Part shown: in pieces, positions 24,774 through 31,832 of the stretch
How the letters are laid out: each line of letters begins with the position of its first letter
Position numbering within the stretch: position 1 is the stretch's first letter
DNA from: Planctomycetota bacterium
GTDB taxonomy: Bacteria > Planctomycetota > UBA1135 > GCA-002686595
NCBI GenBank assembly: GCA_026692705.1
Contig: JAPLOE010000086.1
Location: 1 to 37,271 of the forward strand
Direction: 5' to 3'
Length of the DNA: 37,271 nt
Position numbers and translations under genes: made by a program
Notes under the pieces: generated by a model
What the model was told of the DNA's origin: nothing
Databases searched by the model: none
The model's input: the letters and a program-made list of their open reading frames with translations, nothing else

Positions 24774-25274
24774 TTACAGGTAGCCGAGTCCCGCGAGGCT
24801 GCCCAGCGCTTCGCTGTCGCCGGCCTTCTCGGCGGCGACCTTGATCGCGTCGCCCATGGCCTTGATGTCACCGTCGCCGGGGTGCTGCTTCAGGCCGGCC
24901 TCGAGGATCGCGATCGCTTCCTTGAACTTGGCCTTGGCCGTCAGCTTGCTCATCACGTTGCGCCAGTCCTTCGAGCTGGCCGCCGAGCCCTGCGCGGTGG
25001 CGAAGGCCAGGAACTCGCTCTTCGCCTTCTCGGGCTCGAGCTGGATCAGGGCCTCGACCTGGCCGAGCTTGGCGCTCTTGTAGGCGGGGTCGGTGGCCGG
25101 GAGGGCGGCGAGGGCCTTGTCGAAGCTCTCGCGGGCGGCCTTCCAGTCGCTCTTGCCGAGCGCGGTCGAGCCGGCGGTGACGTTCTCGGCGGGCGTGGCG
25201 TCGCCGCCGCAGGAGGTGACCGCAGGGGCGAGCAGGGCGAGGCTGAGGGCGAAAAACAGGTTCGGACGCATCAT
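24774..25274 (-). CDS. TPR-like lipoprotein ending in LGYL
   Basis: Protein of 166 residues with a lipoprotein signal (FFALSLALLAPAVTSC, lipobox VTSC) followed by helical repeats like TPRs (SDWKAARESFDKALAALP and KFKEAIAILEAGLKQHPGD). It ends SLAGLGYL, matching the end of the divergent small gene product (LKNLGYL). The ATG at 25274 (or 25271) has no Shine-Dalgarno sequence; TACCTT lies ten bases upstream. Likely a periplasmic or surface scaffold protein. Confidence 0.88.
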   Translation of the reverse strand: MMRPNLFFALSLALLAPAVTSCGGDATPAENVTAGSTALGKSDWKAARESFDKALAALPATDPAYKSAKLGQVEALIQLEPEKAKSEFLAFATAQGSAASSKDWRNVMSKLTAKAKFKEAIAILEAGLKQHPGDGDIKAMGDAIKVAAEKAGDSEALGSLAGLGYL

Positions 25275-25284
25275 GGTGGTGAGA

Positions 25285-25290
25285 AAGGTA
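25285..25290 (-). promoter_or_regulatory. TACCTT, possible -10 of the lipoprotein gene
   Basis: TACCTT on the minus strand, ten bases before the ATG at 25274; the same hexamer lies nine bases before hemA. The 303-base space to the next gene (25275-25577) also holds the inverted repeat at 25474-25498 and otherwise nothing I can recognise. Confidence 0.35.
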
Positions 25291-25473
25291 CCCGCCTGAA
25301 GCGGGCGAGGCTGGGAAAGGACTCCCGGGGGCGTGGGGAGAGCTTACGGCGTGGGTGCGGCGGCCGCGGGTGACGGCTTGGAGGGTGGCCAGTCGCTGTG
25401 GCGCAATTCTTTGACTGCCAAGGGTTTGCGAGCGTTGCCCCGGGCCGCCGGAGAGCTCGCGGAGAGGCTCGAC

Positions 25474-25498
25474 ACTCCAATCGCACTCCGATTGGAGT
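25474..25498 (+). promoter_or_regulatory. Perfect 10-bp inverted repeat upstream of the RHH-like gene
   Basis: ACTCCAATCG (25474-25483) and CGATTGGAGT (25489-25498) with a five-base spacer CACTC, about 80 bases before the small gene. It is followed by ACGTTTTCG. As DNA it is a good operator for a dimeric regulator, such as the ribbon-helix-helix-like protein encoded next; as RNA it would be a hairpin followed by four Us and could be a weak terminator. Confidence 0.5.
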
Positions 25499-25577
25499 AC
25501 GTTTTCGCGTTCCCGGCGGCCGAATCCCGCCCCGGGACGCTCAACCCTACCTCCCCCGAAGCCCGAGCGTGTCTCCC

Positions 25578-25796
25578 GTGCGTGAGCCCAAGGTCACCGT
25601 CAAGATCCCGCGCCCGCTGTATCGCAAGATCCAGCAGGTGGTCGATGGATCGGGCTTCAGCTCGCCGACCGACTTCATCGTGTACGTGCTGCGCGACGTG
25701 ATGGGGGAGCACGACCCCCGCGAGGCCAAGGAGAACTACTCCGAGGCCGAGCTCGAGGACGTCAAGCGCAAGCTCAAGAACCTCGGGTACCTGTAG
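25578..25796 (+). CDS. Small ribbon-helix-helix-like protein ending in LGYL
   Basis: Protein of 72 residues starting at GTG 25578 (GTG 25569 is also possible). The sequence KVTVKIPRPLYRKIQQVVD then FSSPTDFIVYVLRD has the strand-helix-helix pattern of Arc/MetJ-type DNA-binding proteins. The tail YSEAELEDVKRKLKNLGYL resembles a C-terminal motif I associate with planctomycete hydrolases of the alkaline phosphatase superfamily; that link is from memory. It is followed after 49 bases by such a hydrolase and then cysC. It may regulate the cluster through the inverted repeat upstream, or bind the enzyme. The open frame extends upstream through the inverted repeat but without family similarity. Confidence 0.8.
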   Translation: MREPKVTVKIPRPLYRKIQQVVDGSGFSSPTDFIVYVLRDVMGEHDPREAKENYSEAELEDVKRKLKNLGYL

Positions 25797-25845
25797 CCCA
25801 GCTGCCGCGAGCCCTTTCCACCAACGCCAACCCCGCCTGAACGCC

Positions 25846-26802
25846 ATGGGACTGTTCGACTTCCTGAAGAAGAAGCCCGCTCCGACTCCGCCGACCGGAC
25901 CGCGCCCGATGCCGCGCCCGCTCGGTGGCCTCGCGCCGCACCCGCAGCCGCAGGCGGAGAACAACTTCATCATCATCACGCTCGACAGCTGCCGCTACGA
26001 CTCGTTCATGCGCGCGGCGCCGAAGATCATCCCCAAGCTCTCGGGCGGCAAGGTCGAGAAGCGCTACAGCTACGCGAGCTGGACCGCGCCCTCGCACTAC
26101 AACCTCCTGACCGGCCTCCTGCCGCACACGACGCCGCCGAACGTGTACGCGTCGGAGTACTACAAGGAGGACTTCTTCAACTACAACGCGCGCCTCGGCG
26201 CGAAGGGCGTCGACTTCGCGAAGATGGTGCCGGCGCTGTGGTTCCCCGGCTTCCTGCGCAACACGCTGGGCTACCGCACCAACGCGCGCGTGTCGCTGCC
26301 GGTGCTCAACCCTCGCACGGGCATCAACCGCGACTTCGACAGCTTCCAGCTGATGGACAAGCACAACGACATGGCGTCGATGCTGCCCACGCTGACCTTC
26401 ACGAGCGACCGGCCGAGCTTCTACATGCTCAACGTCGGCGAGACGCACTACCCCTACGCGAAGCCCGACGAGGACAGCTCGATGTGGCCGCGCATCTCGG
26501 GCGTCAACGGCGTCTTCAAGAAGATGCACGAGGCCGTCGACGAGCAGGGCAACCTCGTCAAGGACGACACCGCGTTCTTCGACGACGACAAGATGGCGCA
26601 GCTGCACGAGCGCCAGGTCGACACCGTGCGCTACCTCGACACCGTGTTCGAGAAGCTCTACGACCTGTGCCCGAAGAACACCCACATCGTCGTCACCGCC
26701 GACCACGGCGAGCTGTTCGGCGAGGGTGGCTACTTCGGCCACGGCCCGATCATGCACGACAAGTGCTTCGAGGTGCCGTACCTCGAGGGCAAGATCCGCT
26801 GA
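25846..26802 (+). CDS. Alkaline-phosphatase-superfamily (sulfatase-like) hydrolase
   Basis: Protein of 318 residues without a signal peptide. After a proline-rich N-terminus (about 40 residues) comes the core: [14 protein letters not shown] with a metal aspartate, [20 protein letters not shown] with the likely nucleophile serine/threonine in the position used by sulfatase/phosphatase families, [15 protein letters not shown] and [18 protein letters not shown] with the late metal histidines. The cysteine of classic sulfatases (CxPxR) is absent at the nucleophile site, so phosphatase or phosphotransferase chemistry is at least as likely. The next gene, eleven bases on, is cysC, linking it to sulfate or PAPS metabolism. 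Confidence 0.88.
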   Translation: MGLFDFLKKKPAPTPPTGPRPMPRPLGGLAPHPQPQAENNFIIITLDSCRYDSFMRAAPKIIPKLSGGKVEKRYSYASWTAPSHYNLLTGLLPHTTPPNVYASEYYKEDFFNYNARLGAKGVDFAKMVPALWFPGFLRNTLGYRTNARVSLPVLNPRTGINRDFDSFQLMDKHNDMASMLPTLTFTSDRPSFYMLNVGETHYPYAKPDEDSSMWPRISGVNGVFKKMHEAVDEQGNLVKDDTAFFDDDKMAQLHERQVDTVRYLDTVFEKLYDLCPKNTHIVVTADHGELFGEGGYFGHGPIMHDKCFEVPYLEGKIR

Positions 26803-26812
26803 GGCGGCGTCC

Positions 26813-27376
26813 ATGAGCACCAACAAGGGCTGCATCCTGTGGTTCACCGGCCTCTCGGGCGCCGGCAAGTCGACGCTCGCGGAGTTCGTCGCGCCGCTCT
26901 TGCGCGACTTCGGCCTCAAGGTCGAGGTGCTCGACGGCGACGAGGTGCGCGAGAACCTCTCCAAGGGCCTCGGCTTCTCCAAGGAAGACCGCGACACCAA
27001 CATCCGCCGCATCGGCTTCGTCGCCAACCTGCTCGCGCGCAACGGCGTCATCGCGATCACCGCCGCCATCTCGCCCTACCGCCCGATCCGCGACGAGATC
27101 CGCTCCAAGTCCCAGGCGCCCTTCGTCGAGATCTTCGTCAACGCCCCGCTCGCCGTCGTCGAGGAACGCGACACCAAGGGCCTCTACCGCAAGGCCCGCG
27201 CCGGCGTCCTCAAGCAGTTCACCGGCGTCAGCGATCCCTACGAGGAACCGCTCAAGCCCGAAGTCACCGTCTTCACCGACCGCGAGGACATCGAGGAATC
27301 CGCCACCAAGGTGATCGCCTACCTCGAGTCCCAAGGCCTCGTCCCCCCCGGCTCCGCCGCCAAGGTGCGCGGCTAG
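26813..27376 (+). CDS. cysC: Adenylylsulfate kinase
   Basis: Protein of 187 residues that phosphorylates APS to PAPS. Walker A is GLSGAGKST (residues 13-21); [44 protein letters not shown] and [14 protein letters not shown]-like [14 protein letters not shown] are all family motifs, as is GLYRKARAG near the end. The ATG at 26813 is eleven bases after the hydrolase stop, with GAGGCGG before it; a longer open frame upstream lies inside the hydrolase gene and is not used. No ATP sulfurylase gene is in the window, so the product here is likely PAPS for sulfation rather than assimilation alone; that is inference. Confidence 0.95.
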   Translation: MSTNKGCILWFTGLSGAGKSTLAEFVAPLLRDFGLKVEVLDGDEVRENLSKGLGFSKEDRDTNIRRIGFVANLLARNGVIAITAAISPYRPIRDEIRSKSQAPFVEIFVNAPLAVVEERDTKGLYRKARAGVLKQFTGVSDPYEEPLKPEVTVFTDREDIEESATKVIAYLESQGLVPPGSAAKVRG

Positions 27377-27454
27377 AGCGCTTTCTCAGCTTCAGACGAG
27401 CTTCTCGGAGCCCCACGGCGGTGCGCGGCTCCGGCCCCGCGAGGGATCCCGACG

Positions 27455-28210
27455 ATGTCCGAGACAAGCGCGGAATTTCCCGTCGTTCTCGAAGCCTGCC
27501 GCGCGGTGCTGGGCGGCGGGAAGTCGATCGAGAAGGTCGCCGACGAGTACACCTACGCGAGCCTCCCGCTGTGCGTGATCGACTCGGTGTTCTCGATCGG
27601 CGTGCGGTACGAAGGCGTGCGCAACGTGCTCGAGCGCTACTGCGCCTTCGCCGGGGTTCCGAGGTTGTCCCCGACGCGGACGGTGCCACCCCGAGCTCAA
27701 CAGCAGTCGATCACGGCGTTTCTGCAGCTCGCGATCGCGTTCGATGCCGAGCGGCTCGCCGTCGAAGTGTTCGGCAATCGCCAGCGCACGTCTGCCAGGA
27801 GCGGCATCCTCAAGGCTGACGCCGTAGTCCGATTTGCAGGTGTGCTGGCGCGGCATCGGATCGAGTGCCTCCAGGACGTCCTCGAGTCTCAGGGACTGGC
27901 TTCCGTCGAACGCGACGTGCGCACGATCCCGGGCCAGTCATCGGGCCTCTCCTGGCGCTACTTCCTCATGCTCGCGGGGCGCGAGGACCTCGTGAAACCT
28001 GACCGGATGATCCTGCGCTTCCTCGAACGCACGCTGCGACGCTCGGTCAGTCCCGACGAGGCTCAGGCGCTCCTTCGCGCCGCGGCGGACGCGCTCGGCC
28101 GCGAGTTCCCCGGCCTCACCGCGCGCACGCTCGACAACCTGATCTGGGCCGAGGAGCGTTCGAGGCCGAGCGCGGGCCGAGGAGCAGGAGCGGTGGGTGG
28201 TGGTTTTTGA
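27455..28210 (+). CDS. HhH-GPD-like protein of unknown function
   Basis: Protein of 251 residues without signal or membrane segments. YASLPLCVIDSVFSIGVRYE at the front and IPGQSSGLSWRYFLMLAGRE then LVKPDRMILRFLERTL at the back resemble the endonuclease III (HhH-GPD) superfamily: IPGQSSGLSW lines up with the helix-hairpin-helix LPGVGRKTA and the aspartate of KPDRM with the catalytic aspartate of VDTH. The lysine of bifunctional glycosylases is not kept. This suggests a DNA-binding, perhaps monofunctional glycosylase-like protein. GAGGGA lies about eight bases before the ATG. The tail is glycine-rich and probably disordered. Confidence 0.8.
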   Translation: MSETSAEFPVVLEACRAVLGGGKSIEKVADEYTYASLPLCVIDSVFSIGVRYEGVRNVLERYCAFAGVPRLSPTRTVPPRAQQQSITAFLQLAIAFDAERLAVEVFGNRQRTSARSGILKADAVVRFAGVLARHRIECLQDVLESQGLASVERDVRTIPGQSSGLSWRYFLMLAGREDLVKPDRMILRFLERTLRRSVSPDEAQALLRAAADALGREFPGLTARTLDNLIWAEERSRPSAGRGAGAVGGGF

Positions 28211-28257
28211 CGATTTGCGAGAGCGCAACTCGAACAGTTTTTTCTGGGGGTGGCGGG

Positions 28258-28286
28258 TTGTGAGGGCGCGGCGGGCGGGCTACGGT
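28258..28286 (+). promoter_or_regulatory. Sigma-70-like promoter of a structured RNA
   Basis: TTGTGA (28258-28263), a 17-base spacer and TACGGT (28281-28286). Transcription would begin at about 28293, exactly at the first base of the long stem described in the next entry. Confidence 0.5.
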
Positions 28287-28292
28287 TCGCGC

Positions 28293-28405
28293 GTCTCCAT
28301 CACGAGGAGGCCTCTGCGATTGCGAGCCGCGGGGCTTCCCGGGAAGCGTGATGGGGAGACAGGGCCGACACGTCGTTTCGACGATGGGTCGGCCCGCTTT
28401 CTTTT
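28293..28405 (+). ncRNA. Candidate structured small RNA with its own terminator
   Basis: The 316-base stretch without a gene (28211-28526) holds a strongly paired element. GTCTCCATCACG (28293-28304) pairs with CGTGAT (28347-28352) and GGAGAC (28355-28360), twelve pairs with a two-base bulge. Inside, GGAGGCC (28306-28312) pairs with GGCTTCC (28333-28339). Immediately after comes an intrinsic terminator (28362-28395) with T-rich tail. A promoter-like pair lies in register upstream. I do not recognise an RNA family. It may be a stand-alone small RNA, or a leader that attenuates the gene at 28527. Confidence 0.55.
28362..28405 (+). terminator. Intrinsic terminator of the candidate RNA
   Basis: GGGCCGAC (28362-28369) pairs with GTCGGCCC (28388-28395), enclosing CGTCG-TTT-CGACG (28371-28383), followed by GCTTTCTTTT. 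This is the strongest terminator in the window. Confidence 0.8.
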
Positions 28406-28526
28406 CGGGGCCAGTGGCCTGCGCTGCCGGAGGGGCCTGCGCGGGGCGGGGTGCGCAGTCCGGACACCCTAGAAAGTTGCAAATGCCCTCAAGGGGCGCG
28501 CCGGGCGCTTTCCGAAGAGCTTGGGC

Positions 28527-29186
28527 ATGGGTGAGGGCTCCTCGGGAGGGCGCTGGGTCGTCGGAGCGGCGGTGACGCTCGCGCTGGTGGGTGCGGCGTG
28601 GCGGCTGTGGCCGCGCGACGTGCCCGAGGCGGCGCTTCCGGAGGCGCGCGACGCGGCGCAGGAGTCGTGGCGGGAGGCCGTGGCGAGCGACGAGACGCTG
28701 CGCGAGGAGCTCGAGCCGCAGCAGCAGCCCGCGCTCCCCACGCAAGAGAACAAGCCGCTCGAACCGCTCGCGCCCGCGATCGCGCTGTGGCGCACGCTCG
28801 AGGGCGAGCCGCCGCCGTTCCCCGGGGCCGTCGAGGGCTTCGTGACGGAGAAGAAGCGCGTGCGCATCGATCGCGAGGCGCTGTCCGCGGTCGAGGTCGG
28901 CGCGCGCATCGTGTTCGAGCTGCCCGATGGCACGCGGCACGTCGCGCTCGTCGAGCGCCTCGTCGCGCACGACAACGGCGATCGCACGTGGTCGGGCCAT
29001 CTCGCCGGAAGCGGCCTCGATCACCCGGTCGTCTACACGCAGGGCGAGCCATGGACGTTCGCCACGCTGGTCACGCCCCAAGGCCTGTATGCGCTCGAGG
29101 CCGAGGGAGAGGACGGCGTGCTGTTCAAGGACGGGCGCGAGGCCATGCAGCGCGACCACGAAGGTTGCGCGCTGCTCCCAGAGTGA
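28527..29186 (+). CDS. Membrane-anchored protein, possible detached prodomain of the next gene's protease
   Basis: Protein of 219 residues starting at ATG 28527 (TTG 28521 is an alternative). It has one N-terminal helix (VVGAAVTLALVGAAWRLW), a glutamate/proline-rich linker and a beta domain: KKRVRIDREALSAVEVGARI, FELPDGTRHVALVERLVAH, DNGDRTWSGHLAG, GLYALEAEGEDGVL. Domains of this type precede the catalytic part in peptidyl-Asp metallopeptidases (M72) and related proteins. Here it is encoded separately and its stop lies four bases before the start of an M72-like protease. I infer a role in folding or holding the protease inactive. Confidence 0.8.
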   Translation: MGEGSSGGRWVVGAAVTLALVGAAWRLWPRDVPEAALPEARDAAQESWREAVASDETLREELEPQQQPALPTQENKPLEPLAPAIALWRTLEGEPPPFPGAVEGFVTEKKRVRIDREALSAVEVGARIVFELPDGTRHVALVERLVAHDNGDRTWSGHLAGSGLDHPVVYTQGEPWTFATLVTPQGLYALEAEGEDGVLFKDGREAMQRDHEGCALLPE

Positions 29187-29190
29187 AACC

Positions 29191-31755
29191 ATGCGATTTC
29201 CCCGCACGCTCCTCGCCCTCGCGCTCGCGCTCCCCGCTGCGGCGCAGACGCCCAGCAACGTCAACGTCGACCTGCTCGTCGTCTACTCGAACACTGCGGC
29301 GGCGCTCTATCCCGGCGGCATCGACACGCGCATCCAGCACATGCTCGCGGTGTCGAACCAGGCCTACTCCGACAGCACGGTCGGCATCACGCTGCGGCTC
29401 GCGCACAAGACGAGCGTCACCTACGGCGACACCGCGAACTCGAACACGGCGCTGAGCGCATTCCAGCAGAACGCCGCTCCGTTCACGTCGGTCGAGAGCC
29501 TGCGCACGCAGTACGGCGCCGACATGGCGGTGGTGTTGCGACCGTACGTCAACGACGGCATCGCGGGGCTCGCGTACGTCGGCGGCACGGGCACGCAGGG
29601 CAACCTGTCGGGCCACAAGCGCTGGATGTACAGCCACGTGTCGATCAACACGGCCGACTACGTGCTCGCGCACGAGCTCGGTCACAACTTCGGGCTCGTG
29701 CACTCGCGCCTGCAGAATCCGGCCGGCGGCACGTGGTCCTACTCGGCGGGCTACGGCGTCGCGGGCCAGTTCGTCACGATCATGGCCTACGCGAGCGCCT
29801 TCAGCGTCAACGACTCGTCGGGCAAGCTGTACCGCTTCTCGAACCCGCTGCAGACGCACAACGGCATGCCGATCGGCATCGCGTCGACCAACGCGAGCCA
29901 GGGTGCGGACGCAGTGAAGAGCCTCAACGGCGTGCGCCAGCAGGTCTCGGACTTCTACGCGTCGACGGCGTTCCTCTCGAGCCGCGCGGGCGAGTTCGGC
30001 GGCGACACGCTGACGGACCTCGTGCGCCACGATCCCGACGACGGGCAGGTGTACCTGTGGATCACGGGCACCGACAGCGCGCCCGGTTCCGGCATGGGCA
30101 CCGCGATGCAGCTCGCGGCGAGCGCGGGCCAGTCGCTCGTGGCCGCCGGCGACTTCGACGGCGATGGCGACGGGGACGTGCTCCTGCGCGCGAACGGCAA
30201 CGACAACACCGGCTGGCTGCTCGACAACGGCACGCAGACGGCCGTGACCTATCCGGCGCTCGCGGGCTCGACCTGGAGCGTCGTCGGCACGGGCGACTTC
30301 GACGGCGACGGCGACGACGACCTGCTGTGGCGCAACTCGTGGACGGGCGCGAACACGATGTGGCGCATGAACGGCGCGAGCGCACCGACGGTCGCCACGG
30401 TCTCGCCGCTGACGAACCTCGCGTGGAGGCTCGGAGCCGCGGGCGATCTCAACGGCGACGGCCGCGCGGACCTCGTGTGGCGCAACTACTCGACCGGCGC
30501 GAACGCGCTGTGGCTGATGAACGGTGCGACGGCCACGTCGTCGACGGGCTTGACCGCGGTCGCCGACGTCAACTTCCGCATGGTGGGCGCGAGCGACTTC
30601 GACGGGGACGGCGACGACGACCTCGTGTTCCAGCACGCGAGCGACGGGCGCATCGTCATCTGGCTGATGAGCGGCGCGACGCTCACGAGCTCCTATGCGC
30701 TCGGGGTCCGCTCGACGTTCACGCTCGCGGGGCTCGGCGATTTCGACGGCGACGGGCGCGGCGACGACCTCGCGTGGACCGACTCGGTCTCGCAGGAGGA
30801 GTACATCTGGACGACGCAGGGCGCGACGGTGCTCTCGCGCGTCTCGCTCACCACGGGCAAGGACCTGTGCGACGACGTGCAGGTCGCGGGCGACCTCGAC
30901 GGCGACGGCAAGGCCGACCTCGTGTGGCGCAACTCCGGCATGGGCAGCAATCGCGTGTCGTTCATGAACGGCACGGCGGTGGCGTCGTCGAGCGCGCTCG
31001 ACACCCTCGCGGGCTCGGGCTTCACGGTGCTCTCCAGCGGCGATTTCGACGGCGACGGCAAGCGCGATCTGCTGTGGCGCGACTCGGCCAGCGGAGCGGT
31101 GCGCGTGTGGCTGATGGACGGCGCGACGGCGACCGGCAAGCACAACCTCGCGACCGTGGCCGACGCGAACCAGCGTTTCGCCGTGGTGGGGGACCTCGAC
31201 GGCGACGGCAAGGACGACGTCGTGTTCCGGCACGCGACGACGGGCGTGAACACGTACTGGAAGCTCAACGGCGGCGCGGCTCCCGTGGTCGGCACGATTC
31301 CGCTGCTCGCGGACACGGGCTGGACGATCGCGGCCGCGGCCGACATGAACGCCGACGGGCGCGACGACCTCGTGTGGCGCCACCTGACGCAGGGCAAGAA
31401 CGCGGTCTGGTACATGAACGGAGCGACGCGCACGGGCGCGGCGAACCTGACGGTGCTCGCCGACGTGCAGTGGAAGCTCGTCGGCGCGCGCGACATGAAC
31501 GGCGACGGCAAGCCCGACCTCGTCTGGCGCCACGGAACGTCCGGCAAGAACGCGGTGTGGACGATGAACGGCGCGACGGCGGTGAGCAGCACGCTCGCGA
31601 CCACGGTGGCGGACACGCGCTGGAGCATCGAGGCGCTCGACGACTTCGACGGCGACGGCAAGACCGACCTGCTGTGGTTCCACTCCGGCACGCAGGCGCG
31701 CTCGGTGTGGCTGATGAACGGCGCGACGACGCTCTCGAGCGCCACGTTGCCTTGA
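29191..31755 (+). CDS. Secreted M72-like metzincin protease with FG-GAP/VCBS repeats
   Basis: Protein of 854 residues. Signal peptide (TLLALALALPAAAQ), then a metzincin catalytic domain to about residue 260: VDLLVVYSNTAAALYPGG, the zinc motif H161-E-x-x-H165-x-x-G-x-x-H171 (HELGHNFGLVH) and a Met-turn (VTIMAYAS). From about residue 320 to the end come eleven clear FG-GAP/VCBS repeats of 48-50 residues, each with a calcium-binding core like GDFDGDGDDDLLWRN and a distal WLMNGA; a weaker one precedes them (AGEFGGDTLTDLV). Such repeats fold as a beta propeller or spiral that binds calcium and surfaces. It lies four bases after the prodomain-like gene. Likely extracellular or surface protease. Confidence 0.92.
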   Translation: MRFPRTLLALALALPAAAQTPSNVNVDLLVVYSNTAAALYPGGIDTRIQHMLAVSNQAYSDSTVGITLRLAHKTSVTYGDTANSNTALSAFQQNAAPFTSVESLRTQYGADMAVVLRPYVNDGIAGLAYVGGTGTQGNLSGHKRWMYSHVSINTADYVLAHELGHNFGLVHSRLQNPAGGTWSYSAGYGVAGQFVTIMAYASAFSVNDSSGKLYRFSNPLQTHNGMPIGIASTNASQGADAVKSLNGVRQQVSDFYASTAFLSSRAGEFGGDTLTDLVRHDPDDGQVYLWITGTDSAPGSGMGTAMQLAASAGQSLVAAGDFDGDGDGDVLLRANGNDNTGWLLDNGTQTAVTYPALAGSTWSVVGTGDFDGDGDDDLLWRNSWTGANTMWRMNGASAPTVATVSPLTNLAWRLGAAGDLNGDGRADLVWRNYSTGANALWLMNGATATSSTGLTAVADVNFRMVGASDFDGDGDDDLVFQHASDGRIVIWLMSGATLTSSYALGVRSTFTLAGLGDFDGDGRGDDLAWTDSVSQEEYIWTTQGATVLSRVSLTTGKDLCDDVQVAGDLDGDGKADLVWRNSGMGSNRVSFMNGTAVASSSALDTLAGSGFTVLSSGDFDGDGKRDLLWRDSASGAVRVWLMDGATATGKHNLATVADANQRFAVVGDLDGDGKDDVVFRHATTGVNTYWKLNGGAAPVVGTIPLLADTGWTIAAAADMNADGRDDLVWRHLTQGKNAVWYMNGATRTGAANLTVLADVQWKLVGARDMNGDGKPDLVWRHGTSGKNAVWTMNGATAVSSTLATTVADTRWSIEALDDFDGDGKTDLLWFHSGTQARSVWLMNGATTLSSATLP
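30148..31755 (+). repeat. Eleven in-frame tandem coding repeats of 144-150 bases
   Basis: Each unit encodes a D-x-D-G-D-G-x-x-D loop and a tryptophan-rich strand pair; repeat starts at about 30148, 30292, 30442 and 30592 show the period. Units are clearly diverged at the DNA level, so it is an old repeat, not a recent expansion. Confidence 0.8.
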
Positions 31756-31760
31756 GTTCA

Positions 31761-31780
31761 GGGGAGCCGACGAGCTCCCC
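31761..31780 (+). terminator. Hairpin after the protease gene
   Basis: GGGGAGC and GCTCCCC with a six-base loop, five bases after the protease stop. No T-run follows, so it may be a weak or Rho-assisted stop. TAAGCT at 31801-31806 downstream could be the -10 of the next gene. Confidence 0.4.
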
Positions 31781-31832
31781 CCAAACCCGCGAGCACCGCG
31801 TAAGCTGGCGCGACCCACGGAGGTCCCCAGAC

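Noticed and set aside
25398-25577. Upstream extension of the small ribbon-helix-helix-like gene to a start at 25398
   Set aside because: The extra residues are low-complexity, run through the 10-base inverted repeat and are not like the family; the short form begins directly at the conserved strand.
27407-27432. GGAGCC/GGCTCC hairpin after cysC as a terminator
   Set aside because: Six pairs, a 14-base loop and no T-run.
28215-28243. TTGCG-AGAG-CGCAA followed by a T-run as a terminator after the 27455 gene
   Set aside because: The stem is only five pairs and the T-run begins nine bases later; too weak to call.
30148-31755. Regularly spaced repeats that might look like a repeat array
   Set aside because: They are in-frame protein repeats (FG-GAP/VCBS) with diverged DNA and no unique spacers, so not CRISPR.
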